DNA of 64,000 bases from Azospirillum sp. OGB3 (GTDB lineage Bacteria; Pseudomonadota; Alphaproteobacteria; Azospirillales; Azospirillaceae): contig NZ_JACHYN010000013.1 of assembly GCF_014192915.1 (NCBI RefSeq), positions 124,001-188,000 on the forward strand, written 5' to 3'. Of the stretch, positions 29,106-37,735 are shown piece after piece. The position numbers were made by a program, and so were the translations under genes. Numbering within the stretch: position 1 is the stretch's first letter; each line of letters begins with the position of its first letter. Below the pieces are notes generated by a model, which saw only the letters and a list, made by a program, of their open reading frames with translations, did not search any database and had not been told where the DNA came from.

Positions 29106-29214
29106 CACCGTCAGCCTGAAAAGGACAAGGGCGTCGACGATGGTAGTCAATGGTAATTAAAGAAAATACAACAGGTCCGTATGCCCCGCCGAACGTTCGG
29201 CGTCGGCGACCGCG

Positions 29215-29823
29215 TCACAGCAGCACGACCCAGGATGCCTCCCGCCCCTTCGGCGCGGCGCGCGCCCGCAACAGCACCCGCTGTCCGGACTCCAATCCGG
29301 TCAGGTTGCAGCGGCGCAGAACGCTCTTGTGGACGAAGACATCCTTGGCCCCGTCGTCCGCCGTGACGAATCCGAAGCCCTGCTCCGGCTTGAACCACTT
29401 CACGGTGCCCGTCAGCTCCTCCTCGGGACCGGACGCCGCGGGGCGGCGCGCGTTGCGGCTCTCGGCGGGCGTGCCGGCGCTCAACACCTCCAGGATGTCG
29501 GCCACCTGCGGCCCCTTGGCCCCCGGAACCACCCGGCACACAAGTTCCGCCCCCTCGCCGACCTCGTGCAGCCCGGCCCGGTTCAGAACCGAGATGTGAA
29601 GGAAGGCGTCGGACGTTCCGTCCTGAGGCGCCGCAAAGCCGAAGCCCTTGACCGGATCGAACCATTTCACCAGGACTTGGACGGCCTCGCCGGAGGAAAG
29701 GTCCAGGACGCCGCTGGAATGCGAATCGGCGGAAGGCAAGGGTCGGAACCTTTCGGTCGAGGCGTCGGGCGCGGTGGAACAAGCTCGGCGCCGCCCGGCA
29801 TTGCCGGACCGTCCGCCGGACAT
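29215..29823 (-). CDS. Double cold-shock-domain protein
   Basis: This 202-residue cytoplasmic protein contains two cold-shock domains. The first has QVLVKWFDPVKGFGFAAPQ and DAFLHISVL, the second TGTVKWFKPEQGFGFVTADD and DVFVHKSVL; both keep the RNP1 (GFGF) and RNP2-like (VFVH/AFLH) RNA-binding signatures, so both can bind single-stranded nucleic acid. An Arg/Ser-rich N-terminal piece of about 40 residues and a linker around residue 120 separate them. A GTG at 29835 would add four residues; the ATG at 29823 is the simpler choice. The CSD duplication is common in Alphaproteobacteria. Confidence 0.9.
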   Translation of the reverse strand: MSGGRSGNAGRRRACSTAPDASTERFRPLPSADSHSSGVLDLSSGEAVQVLVKWFDPVKGFGFAAPQDGTSDAFLHISVLNRAGLHEVGEGAELVCRVVPGAKGPQVADILEVLSAGTPAESRNARRPAASGPEEELTGTVKWFKPEQGFGFVTADDGAKDVFVHKSVLRRCNLTGLESGQRVLLRARAAPKGREASWVVLL

Positions 29824-30033
29824 GAATTTAGCCACACGGAAAGTATGGTTTCCAGCGTAATTTTTTCTTCACAACCGCCCTTTGCCTCTGGCGGCGGCAC
29901 CGTCACAGGGACCATTTCTCCGGATGACGGGTTACAAAAAGGGCTACAATGCGCCAAAGGCCCCCTGAACACGATGGAACAAGCCCGAACGGGCGCCGGG
30001 GCCGAATAAGAACCGAACATGGGAGGGAAAACG

Positions 30034-31737
30034 ATGATGGGGGATGCGGCCCGCACATTGCCGGACCAGAGCTGGACCCTGGGCTACCCGCCCGACGTCA
30101 ACTGGAACGCGCCGATTCCGGTGAAACCGCTGACCGCGCTGCTTGAGGACGCGGCGGCCCGTTTCGCCGAACGTCCCTTCCTGGACTTCATGGGCAAGCG
30201 CTCGACCTACGCGGAGGTGGGGCGGATGGTGGACCGCGCCGCCCGCGGCTTCCAGGCGATCGGCGTCAGCAAGGGCGTGCGCGTCGGGCTGTTCCTGCCC
30301 AACACGCCCTATTACGTGATCTGCTACTTCGCGATCCTGAAGGCCGGCGGTACGGTGGTGAACTTCAACCCCCTCTACGCCGAGCGGGAACTGCACCACC
30401 AGATCACCGACAGCGGCGTCGAGCTGATGGTCACGCTCGACCTCAAGGTGCTTTACGGCAAGATGGCGCGAATGCTCGCCGAATCGGGGCTGAAGCGGCT
30501 GGTGATCTGCCCGATGGCCGACATCCTGCCCTTCCCCAAGAACTGGCTGTTCCCCATCGTGAAGCGGGCGGAGGTCGCGCGCATCCCCGCCGACGACCGC
30601 CACCTGTCCTTCCGCCGGCTCGTCGCCAACGACGGCGCCCCGAAGCCGGTCGCCATCGATCCGGCGGAGGACGTGGCGGTGCTGCAATACACCGGCGGCA
30701 CCACCGGCGTGCCGAAGGGCGCGATGCTGACCCACGCCAATCTCTATGCCAACACCGAGCAGTGCAGCCTGTGGTTCGTCGGCGCGCGGCAGGGGGAGGA
30801 GCGGATGCTGGGCGTTCTGCCCTTCTTCCACGTCTTCGCCATGACCGTGGTGATGAACTTCAGCATCCGCATCGGGGCGGAGATCGTCATGCTGCCCCGC
30901 TTCGAGCTGGATCAGGTGATGGAGACCATCCACGCCAAGAAGCCGACGCTGTTCCCGGCGGTGCCGACCATCTACACGGCGATCAACCACCACAGGCATC
31001 TGGAGAAATACGACCTCTCCTCGATCCGCTACTGCCTGTCGGGCGGCGCGCCCCTGCCGGTGGAGGTCAAGGAGGCGTTCGAGCGGAACACCGGCTGCGT
31101 CCTGGTGGAGGGCTACGGCCTGTCCGAATCCTCGCCGGTCGCCACGGCGAATCCGGTGACCGGACTGAACAAGGCGGGCTCCATCGGCCTGCCGCTGCCC
31201 GGCACCCTGATCGAGATCGTCAGCCTGGAGGAGCCGCGCCGCGTCCTGCCCGTCGGCGAGAAGGGCGAGGTGTGCATCCGCGGCCCGCAGGTGATGAAGG
31301 GCTATTGGAACAAGCCGTCGGAAACGGCGCTGACCTTGGTGGACGGGCGCCTGCACACCGGCGACGTCGGCTACATGGACGAGGACGGCTATACCCACAT
31401 CGTCGACCGCATCAAGGACATGATCCTGTGCAGCGGCTTCAACGTCTACCCGCGCAACGTCGAGGAGGCGATCTACCTGCACCCCGCCGTCGCGGAATGC
31501 GTGGTCGCCGGCCTGCCCGACGAGTACCGCGGCCAGACGGTGAAGGCCTACATCCGCGTCGACGACGGCAAGACCCTGACGCGGGAGGAGTTGATCGACT
31601 TCCTCAAGGACAAGCTCTCCCCCATCGAGATGCCCAAGGCGGTCGAGTTCCGCGGCGAACTGCCCAAGACGATGATCGGCAAGCTGTCGCGCAAGGCCCT
31701 GCTCGACGAGGAAGCGGAGCGGCGGAAGGGCGCATGA
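30034..31737 (+). CDS. Acyl-CoA ligase (AMP-forming; fatty or dicarboxylic acid type)
   Basis: This 567-residue enzyme activates a carboxylic acid to its CoA thioester through an acyl-adenylate. The AMP-binding P-loop YTGGTTGVPKGAML is near residues 215-230, followed by YGLSESSPV (substrate-pocket region), GDVGYMDEDGY (adenine/ribose Asp) and KDMI plus the C-terminal Lys in GKLSRKAL. It resembles FadD and the pimeloyl/dicarboxylate-CoA ligase PimA, so chain length cannot be fixed. GGGAGGG sits six bases before the ATG at 30034; an ATG at 30019 contains that sequence, so it is less likely. It is a single gene with a promoter region of about 200 bases before it. Confidence 0.88.
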   Translation: MMGDAARTLPDQSWTLGYPPDVNWNAPIPVKPLTALLEDAAARFAERPFLDFMGKRSTYAEVGRMVDRAARGFQAIGVSKGVRVGLFLPNTPYYVICYFAILKAGGTVVNFNPLYAERELHHQITDSGVELMVTLDLKVLYGKMARMLAESGLKRLVICPMADILPFPKNWLFPIVKRAEVARIPADDRHLSFRRLVANDGAPKPVAIDPAEDVAVLQYTGGTTGVPKGAMLTHANLYANTEQCSLWFVGARQGEERMLGVLPFFHVFAMTVVMNFSIRIGAEIVMLPRFELDQVMETIHAKKPTLFPAVPTIYTAINHHRHLEKYDLSSIRYCLSGGAPLPVEVKEAFERNTGCVLVEGYGLSESSPVATANPVTGLNKAGSIGLPLPGTLIEIVSLEEPRRVLPVGEKGEVCIRGPQVMKGYWNKPSETALTLVDGRLHTGDVGYMDEDGYTHIVDRIKDMILCSGFNVYPRNVEEAIYLHPAVAECVVAGLPDEYRGQTVKAYIRVDDGKTLTREELIDFLKDKLSPIEMPKAVEFRGELPKTMIGKLSRKALLDEEAERRKGA

Positions 31738-31860
31738 GGGGCGGCGTGCCCTTCCGGAACCGCAGGGTGGCCATACGCCCCACCCCACCTTGCGGCCCCG
31801 CCCCCCGGACCCTATAAGGACGCTCGTCCTTTCTTTCGGTCCGGCGGCAAGGAAAAGCGC

Positions 31861-32847
31861 ATGATCGTGGTCACCGGTGGAGCCGGTTTCATCGGCTCGA
31901 ACCTCGTGGCGGCCCTGGCCGCGCGCGGCATCACCAACGTCGCGGTGATCGACCGCTTCGGCGACGGGGAGAAGTGGCAGAATCTCGCCAAGCGGGAACT
32001 TGCCACCCTCGTCGCTCCAGAGAACGCGCTCGCCTTCCTCGACCAGCACGCCGCCGAGATCGACGTGATCTTCCACCTCGGCGCCATCTCGGCGACGACG
32101 GAGCGCGACGTGGACAAGATCGTCGCCAACAACGTGGCGCTGACGCTGGACCTGTGGCGCTGGTCCTCCTGGCGGGGGGCGCGGCTGATCTACGCCTCCT
32201 CCGCCGCGACCTACGGCGACGGCTCCGCCGGCTTCGACGACGACGGGTCGCCGGAGGCGCTGGCCGCCCTGCGCCCACTCAACGCCTATGGCTGGTCCAA
32301 GCATCTGATCGACCGCCGCGTCGCCCGCGTGGTGAGCGAGGGCGACATCGTGCCGCCGCAGTGGGCGGGCCTGAAGTTCTTCAACGTCTACGGCCCGAAC
32401 GAGCGGCACAAGGACGACATGATGAGCGTCGTCGCCAAGCTGCACCCCAGGCTCAAGGCCGGGGAGCCGGCGCGCCTGTTCAAGTCCCACCGCCCGGAGT
32501 TCGAGGACGGCGGGCAGCTCCGCGACTTCATCTTCGTCGACGACTGCGTGGCCGTGATGCTCTGGCTGTACGACAACCCGCAGGTCAGCGGGCTGTTCAA
32601 CGTCGGCACCGGCAAGGCCCGCAGCTTCAAGGATCTGGCGCTCGCCACCTTCGCCGCTCTGGGGCTGGAGCCGCGCGTCGAGTATTTCGACATGCCGGCC
32701 GAGCTTCAGGGCAAGTACCAGTATTTCACCGAAGCGCGCACCGAACGTCTGCGCGCCGCCGGCTTCGACCAGCCCTTCACCGAGCTGGAGGAGGGCGTGC
32801 GCCGCTACGTCCAGGATTTCCTGTCGCAGCCCGACCCCTACCGCTGA
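31861..32847 (+). CDS. hldD: ADP-L-glycero-D-manno-heptose-6-epimerase
   Basis: This 328-residue cytoplasmic enzyme epimerises ADP-heptose, giving the inner-core heptose donor of lipopolysaccharide. The NAD(P) motif GGAGFIGSN opens the protein (about residues 6-14), the active-site YGWSKH Tyr-Lys pair is near 142-147, and KFFNVYGPNERHKDDMMS and the HldD-type FKSHRPEFEDGGQLRDFIFVDD are characteristic. Length fits. AAGGAAAAGCGC precedes the start. It is followed by lgt after 58 bases. Confidence 0.95.
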   Translation: MIVVTGGAGFIGSNLVAALAARGITNVAVIDRFGDGEKWQNLAKRELATLVAPENALAFLDQHAAEIDVIFHLGAISATTERDVDKIVANNVALTLDLWRWSSWRGARLIYASSAATYGDGSAGFDDDGSPEALAALRPLNAYGWSKHLIDRRVARVVSEGDIVPPQWAGLKFFNVYGPNERHKDDMMSVVAKLHPRLKAGEPARLFKSHRPEFEDGGQLRDFIFVDDCVAVMLWLYDNPQVSGLFNVGTGKARSFKDLALATFAALGLEPRVEYFDMPAELQGKYQYFTEARTERLRAAGFDQPFTELEEGVRRYVQDFLSQPDPYR

Positions 32848-32905
32848 CGGTCTCGTCTCTCCCCGACCGGGGAAACGCCCAAACAACATAAGGCACCTGC
32901 CGCGC

Positions 32906-33712
32906 ATGCTCGCCATCGCCTTTCCCGCCATCGACCCCGTGGCGTTCGAACTCGGGCCGATCGTCATCCGCTGGTACGCGCTGGCCTATCTGGCGGGCTT
33001 CGTGCTCGGCTGGCGCTACTGCCTGGCGCTGGCCCGCAGCACGCCGGGCCGCCCCTCGGCGGAGGATTACGACGACTTCCTGACCTGGGCCGTGGTCGGC
33101 GTCATCCTGGGCGGGCGGATCGGCTACGTGCTGTTTTACAACCTGCCCTTCTACCTCCAGAATCCGCTCGACGCCCTGATGGTCTGGCACGGCGGCATGT
33201 CCTTCCACGGCGGGCTGATCGGCGTGCTGGGCGCGATCCTGCTGTTCTGCTGGAAGCGCGGCCTGTCGCCGCTGGCCTTCGGCGACCTGATCGCCGCGGC
33301 GGCCCCGATCGGGCTGTTCTTCGGCCGCATCGCCAACTTCATCAACGGCGAGCTGTACGGCCGCCCGGCGCCCAACGTGTCCTGGGCGGTGGTGTTCCCG
33401 CGCGACCCGCTCCAGGTGCCACGGCACCCCAGCCAGCTCTATGAAGCCTTCCTGGAGGGGGCGGTGCTGTTCGTCCTGCTGGCCATCCTGGTGCGGATGC
33501 CCGCCGTGCGCGGGCGGGCCGGCATGACGGCGGGCATCTTCTTCATCGGCTACGGCCTGTCGCGCATCATCGCGGAGTTCTTCCGCGAGCCGGACGCCCA
33601 GCTCGGATTCCTCTACGCCGGGGCGACGATGGGACAACTTCTGTCGGTGCCGATGGTTCTGTTCGGTGTGTGGCTGGTCGCCCAGGCCCGCCGCCGTCCC
33701 GCCGCCGTCTGA
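32906..33712 (+). CDS. lgt: Prolipoprotein diacylglyceryl transferase
   Basis: This 268-residue inner-membrane enzyme attaches diacylglycerol to the lipobox cysteine of lipoproteins. Seven or so membrane segments are visible. The family core is MSFHGGLIGVL (His) and GRIANFINGELYGRP (the signature with Arg, Asn, Glu); the later HPSQLYEA is also typical. It precedes the midA-like and pgeF genes, an arrangement common in Rhodospirillales. Confidence 0.95.
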   Translation: MLAIAFPAIDPVAFELGPIVIRWYALAYLAGFVLGWRYCLALARSTPGRPSAEDYDDFLTWAVVGVILGGRIGYVLFYNLPFYLQNPLDALMVWHGGMSFHGGLIGVLGAILLFCWKRGLSPLAFGDLIAAAAPIGLFFGRIANFINGELYGRPAPNVSWAVVFPRDPLQVPRHPSQLYEAFLEGAVLFVLLAILVRMPAVRGRAGMTAGIFFIGYGLSRIIAEFFREPDAQLGFLYAGATMGQLLSVPMVLFGVWLVAQARRRPAAV

Positions 33713-33729
33713 GGTCGGAAGGTTCCGTC

Positions 33730-34872
33730 ATGAGTGATGCCGCCCCGGACAGCCTCGCCCACCACCTCGCCCGCCGCATCCTGATGGACGGGCCGCTGTC
33801 GGTCGCCGCCTTCATGGCGGAGGCGCTGGGACATCCGCGCTTCGGCTACTACATGCGCCAGGACCCCTTCGGCGTGTCCGGCGACTTCACCACCGCCCCG
33901 GAAATCAGCCAGATGTTCGGCGAGCTGGCCGGGCTGTGGTGCGTCGACAGCTGGGCGCGGCTGGGCGGCCCCGCCCCATTCCATCTGGTGGAGCTGGGGC
34001 CGGGCCGCGGCACGCTGATGCAGGACGCCCTGCGCGCCGCCGCGCTCGTCCCCGCCTTCCGCGAGGCCGCCCGGGTCCATCTCGTGGAGACCAGCCCGAC
34101 GCTGCGCGCCCGCCAGAAGGACACCCTGGCCGGTGTTCCGGTCGCTTGGCACGACCGGCTGGAGGACGTGCCCGAAGGCCCGACCCTGATCCTCGCCAAC
34201 GAGTTCTTCGACGCCCTGCCCATCCGTCAGGTCCAGAAGACCAACCACGGCTGGTTCGAGCGGCTGATCGACATCGACAGCACGGAATCCACGGACGAAT
34301 CCACGGACACGCCCCGCTTCCGCTTCGTCCTGGAGGCCTTTGGCAGCGCCGGCGCCCGGCTGATCCCGCCGGCCCTGCGCGACGCCCCGGAGGGCAGCGT
34401 GGTCGAGGTCTCCCCGGCGTCCCAGGCGGTCGCCCGGCTGATCGGGGAGCGTCTGGCCGCCCATCCCGGAGCGGCGCTGGTCATCGACTATGGCTACCGC
34501 GGCGGACCGGCGGTCGGCGACACGCTCCAGGCGCTGCGCCGCCACGCCTACGCCCCGGTGCTGGACGCGCCGGGCGAGGCCGACCTGACCGCCCATGTGG
34601 ACTTCGCCGCCATCGCCGCCGCGGCCCGCGACGGCGGAGCGGAGAGCTTCGGTCCGGTGGATCAGGGCGACTGGCTGGTCCGGCTGGGCATCCAGCCGCG
34701 CGCCGCCGCGCTGAAGCGCAGCGCCACGGCCAAGCAGGCCGCGGACATCGACTCCGCATTGGCCCGCTTGATCGCGCCCGACCAAATGGGCACCCTCTTC
34801 AAGGTTCTGGCCCTCGCCTCCCCCGGCCTCGGGCCTCCGGCGGGCTTCGAAAGCCCGGATTTGGCATCCTAA
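33730..34872 (+). CDS. SAM-dependent methyltransferase (MidA/NDUFAF7 family)
   Basis: This 380-residue protein belongs to the family of mitochondrial MidA/NDUFAF7, which in eukaryotes methylates an arginine of complex I; bacterial substrates are not established. Features are the family opening GHPRFGYYMRQDPFGVSGDFTTAPEISQMFGE, the SAM motif HLVELGPGRGTLM and LANEFFDALPIRQ (its acidic substrate site), then VVEVSPASQAV and LVIDYGYRG. It starts 17 bases after lgt and ends 31 bases before pgeF, so the three are likely one transcript. Confidence 0.92.
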   Translation: MSDAAPDSLAHHLARRILMDGPLSVAAFMAEALGHPRFGYYMRQDPFGVSGDFTTAPEISQMFGELAGLWCVDSWARLGGPAPFHLVELGPGRGTLMQDALRAAALVPAFREAARVHLVETSPTLRARQKDTLAGVPVAWHDRLEDVPEGPTLILANEFFDALPIRQVQKTNHGWFERLIDIDSTESTDESTDTPRFRFVLEAFGSAGARLIPPALRDAPEGSVVEVSPASQAVARLIGERLAAHPGAALVIDYGYRGGPAVGDTLQALRRHAYAPVLDAPGEADLTAHVDFAAIAAAARDGGAESFGPVDQGDWLVRLGIQPRAAALKRSATAKQAADIDSALARLIAPDQMGTLFKVLALASPGLGPPAGFESPDLAS

Positions 34873-34903
34873 CAAGAGATCGCGACAGCAAAGGGACGGG
34901 TTC

Positions 34904-35671
34904 GTGATTACGCTTGGCGCGCTGAACGACATCACCCACATCCGACACGCCTTCTTCACCCGCACCGGCGGCGTGTCGACGGGGCTGTACGCCTCGCTGA
35001 ACGTCGGCTACGGGTCCGGGGACGCGCCCGCCGCCGTGGCGGAGAACCGCGCGCGCGCCGCGGCCCGCATGGACGTTCCGCCGGAGCGGCTCGTCACCTG
35101 CTATCAGGTGCACAGCCCGACCTGCGTCGCCGTCACCGAGCCCTGGACGCCCGATCAGGCGCCCCACGCCGACGCCATGGCGACCGACCGTCCGGGCATC
35201 GCGCTGGGCATCCTGACCGCCGACTGCGCCCCGGTGCTGTTCGCCGACGAGAAGGCCCGCGTCATCGGCGCCGCCCACGCCGGCTGGAAGGGCGCCAAGG
35301 GCGGCGTGTTGGAGGCGACCATCGCGCGGATGGAGGAGTTGGGCGCCAAGCGCAACCGCATTGTCGCCGCCATCGGCCCCTGCATCGCCCAGCGCTCCTA
35401 CGAGGTCGGTCCGGAATTCCCCGCCTCCTTCCTGGATGAGGACCCGCGCAACCGCGATTACTTCGCGCCGGCCCGCCGCCCGGATCATTTCCTGTTCGAT
35501 CTGGCCGGCTACATCACCCGCCGCCTGGGCGACACCGGGGTGGAGATCATCCAGCGCTGCCCCAACGACACGGTGGTCGAGGAGGATCGCTTCTTCAGCT
35601 ACCGCCGGTCCTGCCTGCGCGGCGAGAAGGACTATGGGCGCGGCCTGTCGGCCATCGTCCTTCAGGGCTGA
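34904..35671 (+). CDS. pgeF: Peptidoglycan editing factor / laccase-like PgeF
   Basis: This 255-residue protein is the YfiH/DUF152 family member PgeF, reported to remove noncanonical amino acids from muropeptide precursors. The metal-site residues are in VHSPTC (His), TADCAPVLFAD (Cys) and AAHAGWKGAKGGV (His). It opens FTRTGGVSTGLYASLN, a strong family signature. The GTG start at 34904 follows AAGGGA at eight bases; no ATG alternative fits. It closes the lgt-midA-pgeF cluster. Confidence 0.93.
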   Translation: MITLGALNDITHIRHAFFTRTGGVSTGLYASLNVGYGSGDAPAAVAENRARAAARMDVPPERLVTCYQVHSPTCVAVTEPWTPDQAPHADAMATDRPGIALGILTADCAPVLFADEKARVIGAAHAGWKGAKGGVLEATIARMEELGAKRNRIVAAIGPCIAQRSYEVGPEFPASFLDEDPRNRDYFAPARRPDHFLFDLAGYITRRLGDTGVEIIQRCPNDTVVEEDRFFSYRRSCLRGEKDYGRGLSAIVLQG

Positions 35672-35791
35672 CCACGCACAGAGAATCCTTCGCCTCAAAA
35701 TTGTTCTTACCTCTGACTGATTGCGATACGACCCATTTCGGGTAAGATCAGTTCTCAATGGTTAGGACATTCCGGAGAGGGGGACGTCGGC

Positions 35792-36256
35792 ATGACAATG
35801 GACGTGCACCGGGAGGAGACGCTGGGGGGCGAGGGGCGGAGCGACTGGCGCAGCGCGCGGATGGTGCTCGACAACGGCGGGCTGGACGCCGACCACCGGA
35901 TGCAGCACGAGTTGATCCGCCGCTTCGTCGCCCTGCCGGGCGAGGAAGCCGAACGCAAGCCGGCGCTGGCCTTGCTGAACGAGCTGCGCCGCGTCTCCGT
36001 CCGCCATTTCCTGCGGGAGGAGCGGGTCCAGGCCTCGATGCGCTACCCGCATCTGGAGGAGCACAGGGCGCAGCACCGCCGGCTGGCCACCCTGCTGGAC
36101 GACATCATCGGGCAGGTGGACGCCGAGGAGTCGGCCTTCGAGTACAGCTATGTGAAGGCCAAGGCGGACGAGCTTCTGCAATTCTGGTTCTTCGACCATT
36201 TCGTGAAGGCCGACCTGCCCATGAAATCGCACCTTGCGAAGTTCGCCGTGCGGTGA
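35792..36256 (+). CDS. Bacteriohemerythrin-like protein
   Basis: This 154-residue cytoplasmic protein has the ligands of a hemerythrin di-iron site in the correct order: H35 in LDADH, H72 and E76 in RHFLREE, H91 and H95 in HRAQH, then H136 and D141 in DHFVKAD. It can bind O2 or NO and may serve as a sensor or shuttle. It is a single domain. GAGAGGGGG precedes the start. The promoter region carries an inverted repeat TCTTACC...GGTAAGA (35705-35747), a possible operator. Confidence 0.9.
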   Translation: MTMDVHREETLGGEGRSDWRSARMVLDNGGLDADHRMQHELIRRFVALPGEEAERKPALALLNELRRVSVRHFLREERVQASMRYPHLEEHRAQHRRLATLLDDIIGQVDAEESAFEYSYVKAKADELLQFWFFDHFVKADLPMKSHLAKFAVR

Positions 36257-36455
36257 TGCGCAAGCGTCCTGCCGCCACGCTTGCGCCATGCGGGAATCGC
36301 AGAGCCGGCTGGCTGCGGCGTCTTGAACCGCCCGTCATGGAACGTTTACATGGGTGCGGCCCTTTGTTATGGTCCGCCGCGTTTTCAAGGGGCGGCGTCG
36401 GCAAGGAACTGACGGGCGCACCGGAACCTATTCCCTGCAGAGAGAGCCGACTGCG

Positions 36456-37391
36456 ATGAAGGTGCTTGCCGGCAACAGCAACCGTCCGCTGGCCGAGGCC
36501 ATCTCCACCTGTCTCGGCGTGCCGCTGACCAAAGCGAGCATCCGCCGTTTTTCAGACATGGAGGTGTTCGTCGAAATCCTGGAGAACGTGCGCGGCGAAG
36601 ACGTGTTCGTGGTCCAGTCGACGTCGTTCCCGGCCAACGACAACCTGATGGAGCTGCTGGTCACCATCGACGCCCTGCGTCGCGGGTCGGCCCGGCGCAT
36701 CACGGCGGTCCTCCCCTACTACGGCTATGCGCGCCAGGACCGCAAGACGGGCCCGCGCACGCCGATCTCGGCCAAGCTGGTCGCCAACCTCATCACCCAG
36801 GCCGGCGCCAACCGCGTGCTGACCATGGACCTGCACGCGGGCCAGATCCAGGGCTTCTTCGACATCCCGACCGACAACCTGATGGCCGCCCCGGTGTTCG
36901 AGAAGGACATCCGCGCGACCTTCGAGGACATCGGCGAGGTGACGATGGTGTCGCCCGACGTCGGCGGCGTGGTGCGCGCCCGCTCGCTGGCCAAGCGGCT
37001 GGACGCCGATCTCGCCATCATCGACAAGCGGCGTGAGCGCGCCGGCGTGTCGGAGGTGATGAACATCATCGGCGACGTCAAGAACCGCCGCTGCATCCTG
37101 CTCGACGACATCGTGGATTCGGGCGGCACGCTGTGCAACGCCGCGGTGGCCCTGATGGACGCCGGCGCGAAGTCGGTCCACGCCTATTGCACCCACGGCG
37201 TCCTGTCCGGCGGTGCGGTGGCCCGCGTGGCCGTGTCGCCGCTGGAGCAGCTCGTCACCACCGACAGCATCCAGGCGACCGAGGCCGTGCGCGTGTCCCG
37301 CAACATCCGCCAGCTCACCATCGCCCCGCTGCTCGCCGACGCGATCACCCGCATCAGCGAGGAGCGTTCGGTGTCGAGCCTGTTCTCGTAA
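36456..37391 (+). CDS. prs: Ribose-phosphate pyrophosphokinase
   Basis: This 311-residue cytoplasmic enzyme makes PRPP from ribose 5-phosphate and ATP for nucleotide, His and Trp synthesis. Motifs are RRFSDMEVFVEI (near residues 29-40), the ATP loop YYGYARQDRK, the ribose-phosphate region DLHAGQIQGFFDIPTDNL and the PRPP-binding site CILLDDIVDSGGTL. The ATG at 36456 gives the standard N-terminus MKVLAGNSNRPLAEAI. A terminator follows after 28 bases. Confidence 0.97.
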   Translation: MKVLAGNSNRPLAEAISTCLGVPLTKASIRRFSDMEVFVEILENVRGEDVFVVQSTSFPANDNLMELLVTIDALRRGSARRITAVLPYYGYARQDRKTGPRTPISAKLVANLITQAGANRVLTMDLHAGQIQGFFDIPTDNLMAAPVFEKDIRATFEDIGEVTMVSPDVGGVVRARSLAKRLDADLAIIDKRRERAGVSEVMNIIGDVKNRRCILLDDIVDSGGTLCNAAVALMDAGAKSVHAYCTHGVLSGGAVARVAVSPLEQLVTTDSIQATEAVRVSRNIRQLTIAPLLADAITRISEERSVSSLFS

Positions 37392-37419
37392 CGGCATACC
37401 CGATCTTCGGACGGTGATG

Positions 37420-37447
37420 AACGGAGCGGCTTCGGCGGCTCCGTTTT
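37420..37447 (+). terminator. Rho-independent terminator after prs
   Basis: The stem AACGGAGC / GCTCCGTT encloses GGCTTCGGCG, a small GC hairpin, and a T run (TTTTT) follows. It closes the prs transcript. Confidence 0.85.
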
Positions 37448-37476
37448 TCATTTCCGGAAAGCCGCGCGGAGGGAAA

Positions 37477-37601
37477 CAAGATTGACACGAACTTCACGGA
37501 TCGGAGCACGGATTTCACGGAATTTGGCTTCCGCGCTTTCATCCGGAGCAACAAGATCCGTGTCATCCGTGTGTGATTCCGTGAAATCCGTGTCGATCTT
37601 G
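37477..37601. repeat. 125-base inverted repeat of CACGGATTTCACGGAAT type
   Basis: Two pairs of arms are nested. The outer arms are CAAGATTGACACG and CGTGTCGATCTTG with one mismatch; the inner arms are CACGGATTTCACGGAAT (37507-37523) and ATTCCGTGAAATCCGTG (37576-37592), perfect complements. Between them GATCCGTGTCATCCGTG repeats the theme again. The low-GC, motif-like sequence differs from its neighbours, and I recall similar CACGGATTTCACGGAAT arms in other GC-rich bacterial genomes, which would fit a small mobile repeat. Confidence 0.8.
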
Positions 37602-37683
37602 CCCGCGATTCCACGGCTCCACCCATGAGCCGGCCACTCCGCGCTTGACGCCGCGCCCCGCATGGCTTAATCACCGCGCCCAC

Positions 37684-37715
37684 GCGTCAGCACCCCTGGA
37701 GGCTGGCGCTTTTTT
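37684..37715 (+). promoter_or_regulatory. Leader hairpin with T run before rplY
   Basis: GCGTCAGC pairs with GCTGGCGC (one G-T pair) around a ten-base loop and is followed directly by six Ts. It ends 20 bases before the rplY ATG and abuts the AAGGAG ribosome-binding site, so it looks like a terminator/attenuator in the 5' leader of a ribosomal protein gene rather than the end of the distant prs transcript. Confidence 0.55.
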
Positions 37716-37735
37716 CCGTTCAAGGAGTTCTTCCG

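Larger units (their letters stand above)
37392..37735. other. 344-base gap between prs and rplY
   Basis: The gap holds, in order, the prs terminator, a 125-base inverted repeat with lower GC (37477-37601), about 80 ordinary bases and then a leader hairpin just before rplY. I see no open frame with coding character and no RNA gene. A promoter for rplY-pth must lie in the last part. Confidence 0.7.

Noticed and set aside
29944..32967. A 1007-codon minus-strand open frame opposite the acyl-CoA ligase and hldD
   Set aside because: Both genes on the plus strand are clear. The antisense frame is a by-product of third-position GC bias.
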